Below, piece by piece: positions 1 through 7,855 of a DNA stretch of 64,000 bases. The stretch covers positions 310,001 through 374,000 of the forward strand of contig NZ_BBZK01000003.1 in NCBI RefSeq assembly GCF_001748085.1, given 5' to 3'. Every line of letters starts with the position of its first letter. Within the stretch, counting starts at the first letter, position 1. The notes beneath the pieces were generated by a model. The model made no database searches and had not been told where the DNA came from. It saw only the letters and a program-made list of their open reading frames with translations. Source of the DNA: Streptomyces sp. TP-A0874. GTDB lineage: Bacteria; Actinomycetota; Actinomycetes; Streptomycetales; Streptomycetaceae. The translations under genes were made by a program, and so were the position numbers.

Positions 1-998
1 TGGAGTTCGTAGGCGTCCGCCCCGAGCCAGCCGGTGATCGCGTGCGCCCGGTCGTCGGCGTAGGCCTCGGCCTCCGACAGCAGGCCGCCGGCGACCATCT
101 GCGCGGCCCAGGAGTCGTCCTCGGTCAGCCGGGCGGACTGCGCCGCCCGGTCGTCGGGTACCCAGTACGCCCGGCTGTCGCCGATCCAGCCGACGGTGAG
201 TACGCCGGAAGCGAGGACCGCGGTCACAATGGTGCAGGCCGGCGCGTTCTGCTGTTCCGGACCGGGGGACGGACCGGTCTCGGCGAGCTGGTTGACGGCC
301 TGGGCCGCGGCGACGATCGCCTCGTGGGTGGCGGGCTCGGCGGCCACCCCGCGGGAGACGGCGGACAGCAGGGACTCGGTGGCCGCCCCGGCCGCCGCCT
401 CCGAGGCCTCGTCCGGGCGGCTCGCCGAGGAGACGCCGTCACAGACGACGGCGAGTACGGCGGGCGAGCCGTCGGGCAGCGCGGCGGTCGCGATGCTGAA
501 CGCGTCCTCGTTGCGGTGGTGCCGCAGTCCCCGGTCGGTTACCGCGGCCACCCCCGCCAACTCCTGCTCCATGTGGTCGCGTTCCCGGGGCTGGGCGTGA
601 CCGCAGTGCTCGCAGTAGCCGTCCCGGTCGACACGGCCCGCCCGGCAGGCCACACAGTCCCCGGTGGCCGGCTGGAGGCCCGACTCCGCGCCCCCAGGCG
701 CGCCGCCGGGAGCGGCTGCTCCCGGGTCGGCCGAGTCGGTGGTCAGCAGATCGTCCGGCCGGTGCGCCCCGGGGCCGCTCGGATCCGCGGCCGGCCAGCC
801 GGCGGACGGCCCGGCCGGAGGCTCGCCGCCCGCGGTCCAGGGGGCTCCGGGGGCCGGGTAGGAGAGTGCCGGGGCACCCCCACCCGTCGTCGGGTCCGCG
901 GTTGCGAGGTCGGCACCGCAGGCCCCGCAGAAGTTGTCGCCCGGTTCCAGTGGCTCATCGCAGCTCGGGCAGACGGACAGTCGAGGCAGCTGCGGCAT
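1..998 (-). CDS. PP2C-family Ser/Thr protein phosphatase with N-terminal zinc ribbons (3' part cut by window edge)
   Basis: The reading frame begins at ATG 998 and runs off the left edge after about 332 residues, so the C terminus is missing. Residues 10-27 hold a CxxC...CxxC zinc ribbon (C10, C13, C24, C27) and a second Cys-rich ribbon follows after a Pro/Gly/Ala-rich linker. The PP2C core then shows the expected motifs: a TDRGLRHHRNEDAF start, VVCDGVSS (metal-binding Asp), GWIGDSRAYW and LTEDDSW. PP2C enzymes are Mn/Mg-dependent phosphatases that reverse Ser/Thr kinase action. The start lies 3 bases after the stop of the PknG-like kinase gene, so the two are co-transcribed and this enzyme may counteract that kinase (inference). 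The identity of the fold is secure; the substrate is unknown. Confidence 0.93.
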   Translation of the reverse strand, partial: MPQLPRLSVCPSCDEPLEPGDNFCGACGADLATADPTTGGGAPALSYPAPGAPWTAGGEPPAGPSAGWPAADPSGPGAHRPDDLLTTDSADPGAAAPGGAPGGAESGLQPATGDCVACRAGRVDRDGYCEHCGHAQPRERDHMEQELAGVAAVTDRGLRHHRNEDAFSIATAALPDGSPAVLAVVCDGVSSASRPDEASEAAAGAATESLLSAVSRGVAAEPATHEAIVAAAQAVNQLAETGPSPGPEQQNAPACTIVTAVLASGVLTVGWIGDSRAYWVPDDRAAQSARLTEDDSWAAQMVAGGLLSEAEAYADDRAHAITGWLGADAYEL

Positions 999-1001
999 CT
1001 A

Positions 1002-3674
1002 TCACACCCACGTCCTGGGGCGGAAGCGGTTGGCCCGCTCCACCAGTTCGATTCTTTCTTCGCCGCGCTGAGCGAGCCGTGCCAGGACCCGGTAGGAGCG
1101 CTCCAGGCCCGAACGCAGACCCCGCTCGTCCAGCCTGGTGCCGAGCAGCGTCGACGGCCGGCCGCCGACGTCACCGCTCGGCCACGGTCCGGTCGTTGAC
1201 GCGAGGCCGGCTTCGGCCGGAGCGCTGGGTGGCGCGCCGCGCTCCCCGGAGAGTACCCAGTCGAGTGCGGCGCCCAGTACCTCGGTCGCCAGCAGCTGTT
1301 CGCGTACCGTGTCCAATCCGACCTCTCGCAACAGTTCGACCTGCTCGGCCGCGGCGACCAGGTCGTCGAGGAGCGGTTCGGTGGGGGCGCGCCCCCGCAG
1401 CCGGGCGCGGATCGCCGCCATCCGCGCCGCCGTGTAGTGGATCGACCCCTCGGGGACGGATTCCAACGCCCGTACCGCGCCGGGCCGGTCCCCGGTGGCC
1501 AGCCGCACCCGGGCCAGGCCGAAGGCGGCGCTGACGAAGCCCGGGTCGGTGGTCCACACCAGACGGTAGTACTCGGCGGCGTTGTCCAACTGGCCCAGCA
1601 CCTCGGCGCAGACGGCGAGTGCGAGCTTCGGCGCGGGCTCCCCGGGGAAGGCGTCGTAGACCGCGTCGAAGGAGAGCGCGGCCATCTCCCGGTCGCCCGC
1701 CACCAGCGAGAAGAGCCCGCGGTGCCAGACCACCCGCCAGTCGGTCGGATGGCGCCACTCCAGGGTGTCCAGCGCCTGGGAGGCGGACGCCGAGTCGTTC
1801 AGCTCCAGTCGGGCGCGGAGTTCACGCAACTGCCGCTCCACCGAGTCGACCGGGACCGACCAGAGGGCGAGGAGCAGATCGGCCGGGTTGGAGGCCGACA
1901 GCCCGGCCAGAAAGCCCGCGTTGGGATCTGCGGGGTCGACTCGGGGGACGGGCAGCGCCAGCGCGGCGGCCGTGACGTCCAGCGGTTCCACGCCGAGGCC
2001 CCGGTCCGGGGCGCCGCCACCTGTCCAACCGGGGTGGTGCGCCGTTCCGTCGGCCACCGCGGGCGCGCTGGAGCCGCCGGGCCGGTGGGCGGGGTGCGGA
2101 CCGGCCGGCTGCGCGGGGATCAAGCCGGCCGGGGCGGCGGGCCGGGAGCCCGACCGCGCCGGCCACCACCGGGGTGGCCGGCGGAGACCGAGCGGCGACA
2201 CCGGTTCCGACCGCTCGGCGAAGAGACGGCTGTCGGTGACCCGCAGCTCGGGGCCGAAGAGCCGGGACAGCGCCGGCCGGGGCCGGTCCGTCCGCAGCGC
2301 CACGACCTCCCGCAGCACCCCGGTCAACTGCTCGGACATCTCCTCCGCGGAGGCGAACCGCCGTTTCGGATCGGGGTCGGTGGCCCGGACGAGGAACCGG
2401 TAGAACGACTCGTAGCGGGTGAACGGCTCGATGCCGTCAGGCGGGGGCAGGCTGTCCACGAAGACGTTGGTGTAGCCCTGGAAGTCGAAGGTCAGCACGG
2501 CGAGGGTACGGGCGACGGTGTAGAGGTCCGAGGCGATGGACGGCCCGATCTCCGGGACCTCCGGGGCCTGGTAGCCGACCGTGCCGTAGATCGGGCTCTC
2601 GGTGTCGTCCATCCGCCGGACGGCGCCCATGTCGATCAGCTTGAGCTGGTCGTCCTGCTGTATGGCGTTGTCGACCTTGAAGTCGCAGTAGAGGAGGTTC
2701 CGGCTGTGCAGGTGGCCGAGCGCCTCCAGAGCCTCCAGGCCGTAGGCGCACGCCTGCTCCACCGGAAGCGGCTGGCGCCGCCCCTCCGGGGTGCGCAGAC
2801 CGTTGGCGATTTCCTTCAGCGACTTGCCGCCGACGTACTCCATCACTATGTAGCCGTCGAGGCTGCCGGTCCGCCGGTCGAGGTGTTCGACGAAGTTGTA
2901 GATCCGGACGATGTTGGAGTGCTCGATCTCGGCGAGGAAGCGGCGCTCCGAGACGGCCGCCGCCAGCGCGTCCTCGTCACCGGTGTCCAGCAGGCCCTTC
3001 AGTACCACCCAGCGGTCGCTCACCGCCCGGTCCACGGCGAGGTAGATCCAGCCCAGCCCGCCGTGCGCCAGGCAGCCGGCGACCTGGTACTGGCCGTGCA
3101 GCACCTCGCCGACGTGCAGTTTCGGCACGAAGGAGTACGGGTGGCCGCACTTGGTGCAGAACCCCTCGGTGCGGCCGGGCTGGTCGCCGCGGGACCGGCC
3201 GACCGGCGCTCCGCAGTCCCCGCGGCTGCAGAACCGCTTCCGCTCGGGCACCTCCGGATTGGGCAGCACCACCGTCCGCGGGTCCGGGCGAGGCACGTCC
3301 GGCACCGTGACCAGCCCCGCGCCCAGCTTGCTGCGGCCCGAGGTCGCCGCCGCCACCGACCCCGAGGTGCGCACCGACACCGATCGGGCGCTGGACTGCC
3401 CGGAAGAGGACCGGGAGAGGCGGCCGGAGACCGACCGGTGGGAGGAGGACGAGCGGGAGGACCGTCCGGAGGAGGCGGCCGAGGAGGAGGCGGAGGGCCG
3501 GGAGGAGGGCGCCGCCGCGCGGCGCCCCGCGCTCGCGGTGCTGGTGGCGGCAGAGTAGACCACGCCCTTCGAGGCGACCTCAGGAGCCAGCCCGCAGGTG
3601 TCGCAGTAGAGTTCGCCGCCCCCGACGTCCTCGTACGAGCCCGGGCAGTCGGGCCGCTGGCACCTGGTCAACAT
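1002..3674 (-). CDS. pknG: PknG-type Ser/Thr protein kinase with rubredoxin-like and TPR domains
   Basis: The protein has 890 residues. Residues 5-27 form a CxxxxC...CxxC zinc site, followed by a long Ser/Arg-rich linker (about 40-115). A second rubredoxin-like site (CSRGDCG, FCTKCG) lies at about 148-177. The kinase domain runs from about 190 to 470, with the ATP-binding Lys at 226 (WVVLKGL), a catalytic loop CDFKVDN at 330-336 and DMG (348-350) in place of DFG. The DMG/CDFK pattern is typical of PknG. The C-terminal third is helical with TPR-like repeats. In mycobacteria and corynebacteria PknG phosphorylates GarA/OdhI and controls the TCA cycle and glutamate metabolism, and it is activated through GlnH and GlnX, whose homologues sit just upstream here. 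The start overlaps the preceding stop by 7 bases, which suggests translational coupling. The Ser-rich insert between the two zinc sites looks like a candidate phosphorylation or linker region. Confidence 0.93.
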   Translation of the reverse strand: MLTRCQRPDCPGSYEDVGGGELYCDTCGLAPEVASKGVVYSAATSTASAGRRAAAPSSRPSASSSAASSGRSSRSSSSHRSVSGRLSRSSSGQSSARSVSVRTSGSVAAATSGRSKLGAGLVTVPDVPRPDPRTVVLPNPEVPERKRFCSRGDCGAPVGRSRGDQPGRTEGFCTKCGHPYSFVPKLHVGEVLHGQYQVAGCLAHGGLGWIYLAVDRAVSDRWVVLKGLLDTGDEDALAAAVSERRFLAEIEHSNIVRIYNFVEHLDRRTGSLDGYIVMEYVGGKSLKEIANGLRTPEGRRQPLPVEQACAYGLEALEALGHLHSRNLLYCDFKVDNAIQQDDQLKLIDMGAVRRMDDTESPIYGTVGYQAPEVPEIGPSIASDLYTVARTLAVLTFDFQGYTNVFVDSLPPPDGIEPFTRYESFYRFLVRATDPDPKRRFASAEEMSEQLTGVLREVVALRTDRPRPALSRLFGPELRVTDSRLFAERSEPVSPLGLRRPPRWWPARSGSRPAAPAGLIPAQPAGPHPAHRPGGSSAPAVADGTAHHPGWTGGGAPDRGLGVEPLDVTAAALALPVPRVDPADPNAGFLAGLSASNPADLLLALWSVPVDSVERQLRELRARLELNDSASASQALDTLEWRHPTDWRVVWHRGLFSLVAGDREMAALSFDAVYDAFPGEPAPKLALAVCAEVLGQLDNAAEYYRLVWTTDPGFVSAAFGLARVRLATGDRPGAVRALESVPEGSIHYTAARMAAIRARLRGRAPTEPLLDDLVAAAEQVELLREVGLDTVREQLLATEVLGAALDWVLSGERGAPPSAPAEAGLASTTGPWPSGDVGGRPSTLLGTRLDERGLRSGLERSYRVLARLAQRGEERIELVERANRFRPRTWV

Positions 3675-5077
3675 GGTCTCCCGCTCTCCGCTGAACTGTT
3701 CGGCGGCCCGCCGCTCACCGGCCCGTCGCCGGGGAGCGGTCCCGCCGCCGGGCCCGTGGTCGCCGACTCGGCGGTGGCCCGCTGGTACCTGCTGACGGCC
3801 CGCTCGGCGGCGCGCAGATCACACGGTGCGCTCCACAGCAGTCGGCGGGCGGTGTCGTAGAGCTCCTCGAGGAGCGGATCCCCGGCGACCCCCTGGTGGG
3901 TGGCCCGCGCCCGGCAGGCGTCGAGCCGGCTGCGCAGTCCGGCCCGGACCGCCAGCGGGGCCGTCACCGCGGTGAGTGACTCCCGTGCCCGGGACAGCTC
4001 CTCCTCCGCACGCTCCTCCAGGCTGTCCAGCAGGGGGGACAGCCGGTGCCACTGGGAGTGGCGGCGGTAGCGGGCGGCGGCCGTCAACTGCTCGTGCAGC
4101 ACCGTCGGCGGGCCGCTGACCGCGGGGACCTCGGACGCGGCGATCTTGGCGAGGACCTCGCCCCGCGCGGTGCGGGCCTCGGCCAACGTGCGGTCGGCGC
4201 GCGAGAGGACGTCGCGGAGCCGGTACAGCCGCTGTTCCGCGTCCTGCCGGACGGTCAGCACCGCCTCGACGTCCCGGCGGACGTCCTCCAAGGCGCGGGC
4301 CGCGCGGTCGTAGGCCGAGGTGTCGGGCCGTCCGCTGCCGGGTGCCGAACTCGCCGAGCCGCCTCCGGCCGCCGACCAGAAGGCCAGTGGATCGGAGACC
4401 ACCCGCGCCCGGAGGGCGGTCAGTTCGGCGGTGATGTGCTCCAGCTCGTCACCGGCGGGGTGCTCGCCGGGACGCACCCCGACGGAGCGCGCCAGCGACC
4501 GGATCCGCCGCAGTTCGGCGCCGAGCATGTCCATCCGGGCGGGCAGCGCCGACCAGACCTTGTCGGCGGCGATGACCACGTCCAGCGCCTGCCGGTACCA
4601 GCCGTTGATCCGGTCGACGAGCTCCCGGAAGCCGAGCGGTTCGCCGGACGGGGCCGGCTCCGGCCCGCCGGCCGCCGGCTGCTCGGTGCTGCGCTCCGGG
4701 GCGCGGCCGACCGGGGGGACGACGCAGCCGCCGCTCAGCAGCTCGGTGAGCTCGCTCAGCTCCGCGTGGTCGGGCCAACGCCGGCGCTCCCGGACGGCGC
4801 GGGCCCGGCGGAGCCCCTCGGTGTACGCCTCGAAGTGGGTCCACAGGCGGGCGGTGGCCTCCTCGGCCGCGGCCCAGCGGGCTCTGGTCTCCCCGGTCAG
4901 CTCGGTGCCCTCCAGCATTCGGCGGCCGGCGTGCTCCTGGAGCGTCAGCAGCGAGGCCTCGATGGCCTGGTGCTCGGCGCTGAGCCGGGCCAGGGCCTGG
5001 TCCACCGCTTCCCGGTCCATGACCGGACCCCGTGCCTGCCCCGCGGAGTCGGGGAGGGGCGGCCCTGAGACCCCCAT
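3668..5077 (-). CDS. Uncharacterised coiled-coil protein of the PknG operon
   Basis: I do not recognise this 469-residue protein. It is cytosolic in appearance, with no signal peptide or membrane segment. It is rich in Ala, Arg, Glu and Leu with long heptad-like helical stretches (for example residues 20-110 and 240-440), so coiled coils are likely. A Gly/Ser/Pro-rich linker lies near residues 215-235. The start at 5077 is supported by a GGAGAGG site just upstream; an internal ATG at 5020 (MDREAVDQ) is an alternative. The gene sits between the glutamate-binding protein and the kinase, and its stop overlaps the kinase start. It could be a scaffold or a kinase substrate, but that is inference from position only. 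As far as I recall, this extra gene is absent from the mycobacterial glnX-glnH-pknG cluster. Confidence 0.85.
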   Translation of the reverse strand: MGVSGPPLPDSAGQARGPVMDREAVDQALARLSAEHQAIEASLLTLQEHAGRRMLEGTELTGETRARWAAAEEATARLWTHFEAYTEGLRRARAVRERRRWPDHAELSELTELLSGGCVVPPVGRAPERSTEQPAAGGPEPAPSGEPLGFRELVDRINGWYRQALDVVIAADKVWSALPARMDMLGAELRRIRSLARSVGVRPGEHPAGDELEHITAELTALRARVVSDPLAFWSAAGGGSASSAPGSGRPDTSAYDRAARALEDVRRDVEAVLTVRQDAEQRLYRLRDVLSRADRTLAEARTARGEVLAKIAASEVPAVSGPPTVLHEQLTAAARYRRHSQWHRLSPLLDSLEERAEEELSRARESLTAVTAPLAVRAGLRSRLDACRARATHQGVAGDPLLEELYDTARRLLWSAPCDLRAAERAVSRYQRATAESATTGPAAGPLPGDGPVSGGPPNSSAESGRPC

Positions 5078-5118
5078 CGATCACCTCTCCAATGTGTGCG
5101 GCCACCGGCCGTCGATCG

Positions 5119-6114
5119 TCAAGAACCCCGGTACTTGGGGGCCGGAGGGCCGTCGATGCCCTTCAGGTCCGCCGCGAGCCACCGGTGGTACGCCTGCATC
5201 CAGGGGCTGCCCGACCCACCGCTCCGGTAGTCCTCCAGGACCTTGTTCACCCGGCGCACCAGGTCCTTGTCCTCCAGGTTCATCGCCACGCCGTAGGGCT
5301 CCTCGGTGAACGGCTCACCGACCAGGCGCACGGAGGGGTCCTGGGCGGCTTGGCCGGCGGCGAGCGCGTTGTCGGTGACCACCGCGTCCACCTCGCCCAG
5401 TTGCAGCCGCACCAGGCAGTCGAGTTGGTTGGGGACGGTCATGACCTCGGCGCCGTGCGACTCCTTCTCCAACTCGCTCTCACCGGTGGAACCGGACGCG
5501 GTGCACACCTTCTTGCCGCGCAGCGAGTTGTCGAAGGCCGTGATGGGGGAGTCCTTCGGCGCGAGGACCTGCTGTCCCGCTTCGAAATAGGCGGTGGAGA
5601 AGGCGACCTCCTTGATCCGTGCGCAGTTGATGGTCATCGTACGGGCCACGATGTCCACTTTGTGCTGTTGGAGCGCGGTGATGCGCTGGTTGGTGGGGAT
5701 CGTCCGGTAGATGACGGCGTCCGGGTCGCCGAGGATCTCCTCGGCGACGGCCCGCACCAAGTCGATGTCGAAGCCGCTGAGTCTGCCGTTGGCCGGGTCC
5801 CGGTAGCCCCAGCGGAAGCTGTTCTGGTCGACACCGGCGATCAGCTTGCCGTTCTTCTTGATCCGCTTGACGGCCGCACCGTCGACCTCGGACGGCGGCA
5901 GACTGGCCTCCGGATCCCGGCAGTCCTCCTCGGCCGCCCGCACGGCCCGCACGGGCCCCGGGCCGGACGCTCTGCCGGCGCTCGAATCCCGCTCGCTGTC
6001 GGCGGCCAGCGGCAGCACCGTGCTGACCAGGGCGCACGTCACCGCCATGGCCGCGACGCCGCCCCAGCCGCGCAACCTCCGCGCGGGGGTCGCCCGAGAC
6101 CCGTCACTCCGCAT
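5119..6114 (-). CDS. glnH: Extracytoplasmic glutamate/aspartate-binding protein (GlnH-like, solute-binding family 3)
   Basis: The mature part is a type 3 periplasmic-binding-protein fold: IKKNGKLIAGVDQNSFRWGY opens domain 1, GFDIDLVRAVAEEILGD and PTNQRITALQQHKVDIV follow, and TMTINCARIKEVAFS and VCTASGSTGES are the usual family-3 landmarks. A basic N region and a hydrophobic stretch at about residues 19-38 should export it. I see no convincing lipobox Cys, so it may be held by an uncleaved signal anchor. I chose ATG 6114 because an AGGAG lies just upstream and the signal peptide then has normal length. The alternative is GTG 6198, which overlaps the upstream stop by 4 bases (GTGA), has GGAG before it, and adds 28 residues. 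In actinobacteria the homologue binds Glu/Asp and signals through GlnX to PknG; no ABC permease or ATPase genes are beside it here, which fits sensing rather than transport. Confidence 0.88.
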   Translation of the reverse strand: MRSDGSRATPARRLRGWGGVAAMAVTCALVSTVLPLAADSERDSSAGRASGPGPVRAVRAAEEDCRDPEASLPPSEVDGAAVKRIKKNGKLIAGVDQNSFRWGYRDPANGRLSGFDIDLVRAVAEEILGDPDAVIYRTIPTNQRITALQQHKVDIVARTMTINCARIKEVAFSTAYFEAGQQVLAPKDSPITAFDNSLRGKKVCTASGSTGESELEKESHGAEVMTVPNQLDCLVRLQLGEVDAVVTDNALAAGQAAQDPSVRLVGEPFTEEPYGVAMNLEDKDLVRRVNKVLEDYRSGGSGSPWMQAYHRWLAADLKGIDGPPAPKYRGS

Positions 6115-6194
6115 TCCGCTCCTCATCCCCGCACGCCGTACCGCCGCGCGTCCGCTCTCCACCTGCTCCGCGTACCCGGCCGTGCGGGCCCTGT

Positions 6195-7655
6195 TCACCG
6201 GTACTCCGCAAGCCGCCGGCCGACGCCCAGCACGGCCGCGACGGCCCCGAGCAGGGCGAGCAGGACGGCGCTGGTCGGCAGTGCGGTGAGGGCGCCGCCC
6301 CCACGCTCCACGGCCTGTTTGAACTCCTGCTGCTCGTGCGCCAGCGCGGCCTTCAGACTGGCGTCCACCTGGTCGAAGCACTCAGCGGTGGTGCCCTCCG
6401 CGCCGATCACCTTCTTCAGCGCTCCGGCGTAGTCACCGCTCTCGTCGGTGGCCCGGGCGGCGGCGTGCCGCTCGCGCCACTCGCGGACCCCGGTGACCGC
6501 CTCGGCCACCGGCTTCCGCCCCTTGAAGTCGTTGGCCAGATCCTGCGCCCGCCCGAGCAGGCTCTCCGGGCTGACCCCGTCCTCGGAGCCGCCCGCGGTC
6601 TCCCGCATCGCGGCCTGGTAGCCCTGCTCGTAGAAGTCCTCACCGTCGTCGGTGAGGACCGCGCCCCGGGCCACCAGTGTCAGGCTCTCGTCCCCGCGGG
6701 CCTGGAGGGTGCTGATCCGGGCCTCGTTGAGTACCTGGAGCGACTTGAACCCGTACTCGTAGGAGTCCGTCAGCCCGGACCTGGCCAGGCCGTGCCCGGC
6801 GACCAGCCAGAGCAGGACGACGGTGCTGGCGGCGGTGGCCGCGAGCAGGCCCCGGTTGAACACCCGGTTGGTTCTCAGGAAGTCGCGCCGCTGGGCCCAC
6901 CCCAGCGCCAGCAGGGCGGCCGCACCCAGCCCGAGGGCGAACCACGGCCACTCCATCGCCTTCCGGTGGTCCGTCTGCAGCTGGGCCGTCTCGGCCTCGT
7001 AGAGCGCGCGGGCGGCGGGCAGTAGTTCGGTCCGCATCCGCTCGTTGGCGTAGCGCAGGTACGCGCCGCCGAGCGGCAGGCCCTGCCGGTTGTTGGCCCG
7101 GGCCTGCTCGACCAAGCCGGTGTAGACCGGGAGTTGCTGGCTGATCCGGTCGATCTGGGTGCGGGCCGATCCGGGTGCGTGGCTGTCGGCCGCCGCCTTC
7201 ACCAGCAGTTCGGACGCCCGGTCGATGTCCTGCTGGTAGCGCTCCCGGATCTCCGGTGACCACTGGCCCTCGGAGAGGAAGCCGGCGGCGGCGGTGGTGT
7301 CGGCGTCGGCCAGTGAGCGGTAGAGGCTCGCGGCGTCGGCGCTCAGCTGCTGGCTGCCGGGCACCACCCGGGTCGCACCGTCCGACCGGTCGGAGACCTG
7401 CCAGGCCGTCACCGAGCCGAAGGCCATCACGAGCACCGCGACCACGACGCTGATGATGCGCAGCCGGCCGGGCTCGGTGGTCGCCGCCCGCCGCAGCCGA
7501 CGCACCCGGTCGGACCAGGAGTCGTGCGGCTCGGGGTCCGGTGCCTCCGCCACCGCCTGCTGCGGCCACCCGGCGGCCGGCGGCCCCGCCCGCAGTTCCG
7601 CTCCGTGGTGGAGAACGGGCGGGGGCGGAACCCTCCCGCTCGGCGGATACGTCAC
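6195..7655 (-). CDS. glnX: GlnX-like four-helix transmembrane sensor protein
   Basis: This 486-residue membrane protein has a Pro-rich cytosolic N terminus, then transmembrane segments at about 66-86, 236-254, 268-288 and 456-478. Two large mostly helical extracytoplasmic domains lie between TM1 and TM2 and between TM3 and TM4. That layout and its place directly before a GlnH-like binding protein and a PknG-like kinase match mycobacterial GlnX, which relays the ligand state of GlnH to PknG. Sequence identity with GlnX cannot be measured here, so the assignment rests on topology and synteny. The start is GTG 7655 with GGGGGAGGG just upstream. It is the first gene of a five-gene minus-strand operon that continues to the left window edge. 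Confidence 0.82.
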   Translation of the reverse strand: MTYPPSGRVPPPPVLHHGAELRAGPPAAGWPQQAVAEAPDPEPHDSWSDRVRRLRRAATTEPGRLRIISVVVAVLVMAFGSVTAWQVSDRSDGATRVVPGSQQLSADAASLYRSLADADTTAAAGFLSEGQWSPEIRERYQQDIDRASELLVKAAADSHAPGSARTQIDRISQQLPVYTGLVEQARANNRQGLPLGGAYLRYANERMRTELLPAARALYEAETAQLQTDHRKAMEWPWFALGLGAAALLALGWAQRRDFLRTNRVFNRGLLAATAASTVVLLWLVAGHGLARSGLTDSYEYGFKSLQVLNEARISTLQARGDESLTLVARGAVLTDDGEDFYEQGYQAAMRETAGGSEDGVSPESLLGRAQDLANDFKGRKPVAEAVTGVREWRERHAAARATDESGDYAGALKKVIGAEGTTAECFDQVDASLKAALAHEQQEFKQAVERGGGALTALPTSAVLLALLGAVAAVLGVGRRLAEYR

Positions 7656-7796
7656 TTGCCCTCCCCCACGATCACTGGCCCCGACCCGTCACCCGGGGCG
7701 GCGGGGGACAGGTGCCCGGCCAGCAGTATGGCCCCACACACAACCTCCACACCAGGAACGGCCCCGGTTGGACGCCGAATCGTCATGGCCCGGCTA

Positions 7797-7819
7797 TCAA
7801 CTGACTTGCCGTCAGGTGA
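7797..7819. promoter_or_regulatory. Imperfect inverted repeat, operator or terminator candidate
   Basis: TCAACTGAC and GTCAGGTGA are 9-base arms with one mismatch around the 5-base spacer TTGCC. The site lies 36 bases past the stop of the kinase gene and about 140 bases before the glnX start. It could be an operator of the signalling operon or a weak terminator of the kinase gene. The compact symmetric form looks more like a protein-binding site. Confidence 0.4.
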
Positions 7820-7855
7820 CTGCCGGAGCGCGCCGCTCTCCCCGGTCCGGCGTCC

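Noticed and set aside
1437..3860. Plus-strand 807-codon frame opposite the PknG-type kinase gene
   Set aside because: It mirrors the codon bias of the kinase gene; the product is low-complexity Gly/Arg/Pro with no ribosome site.
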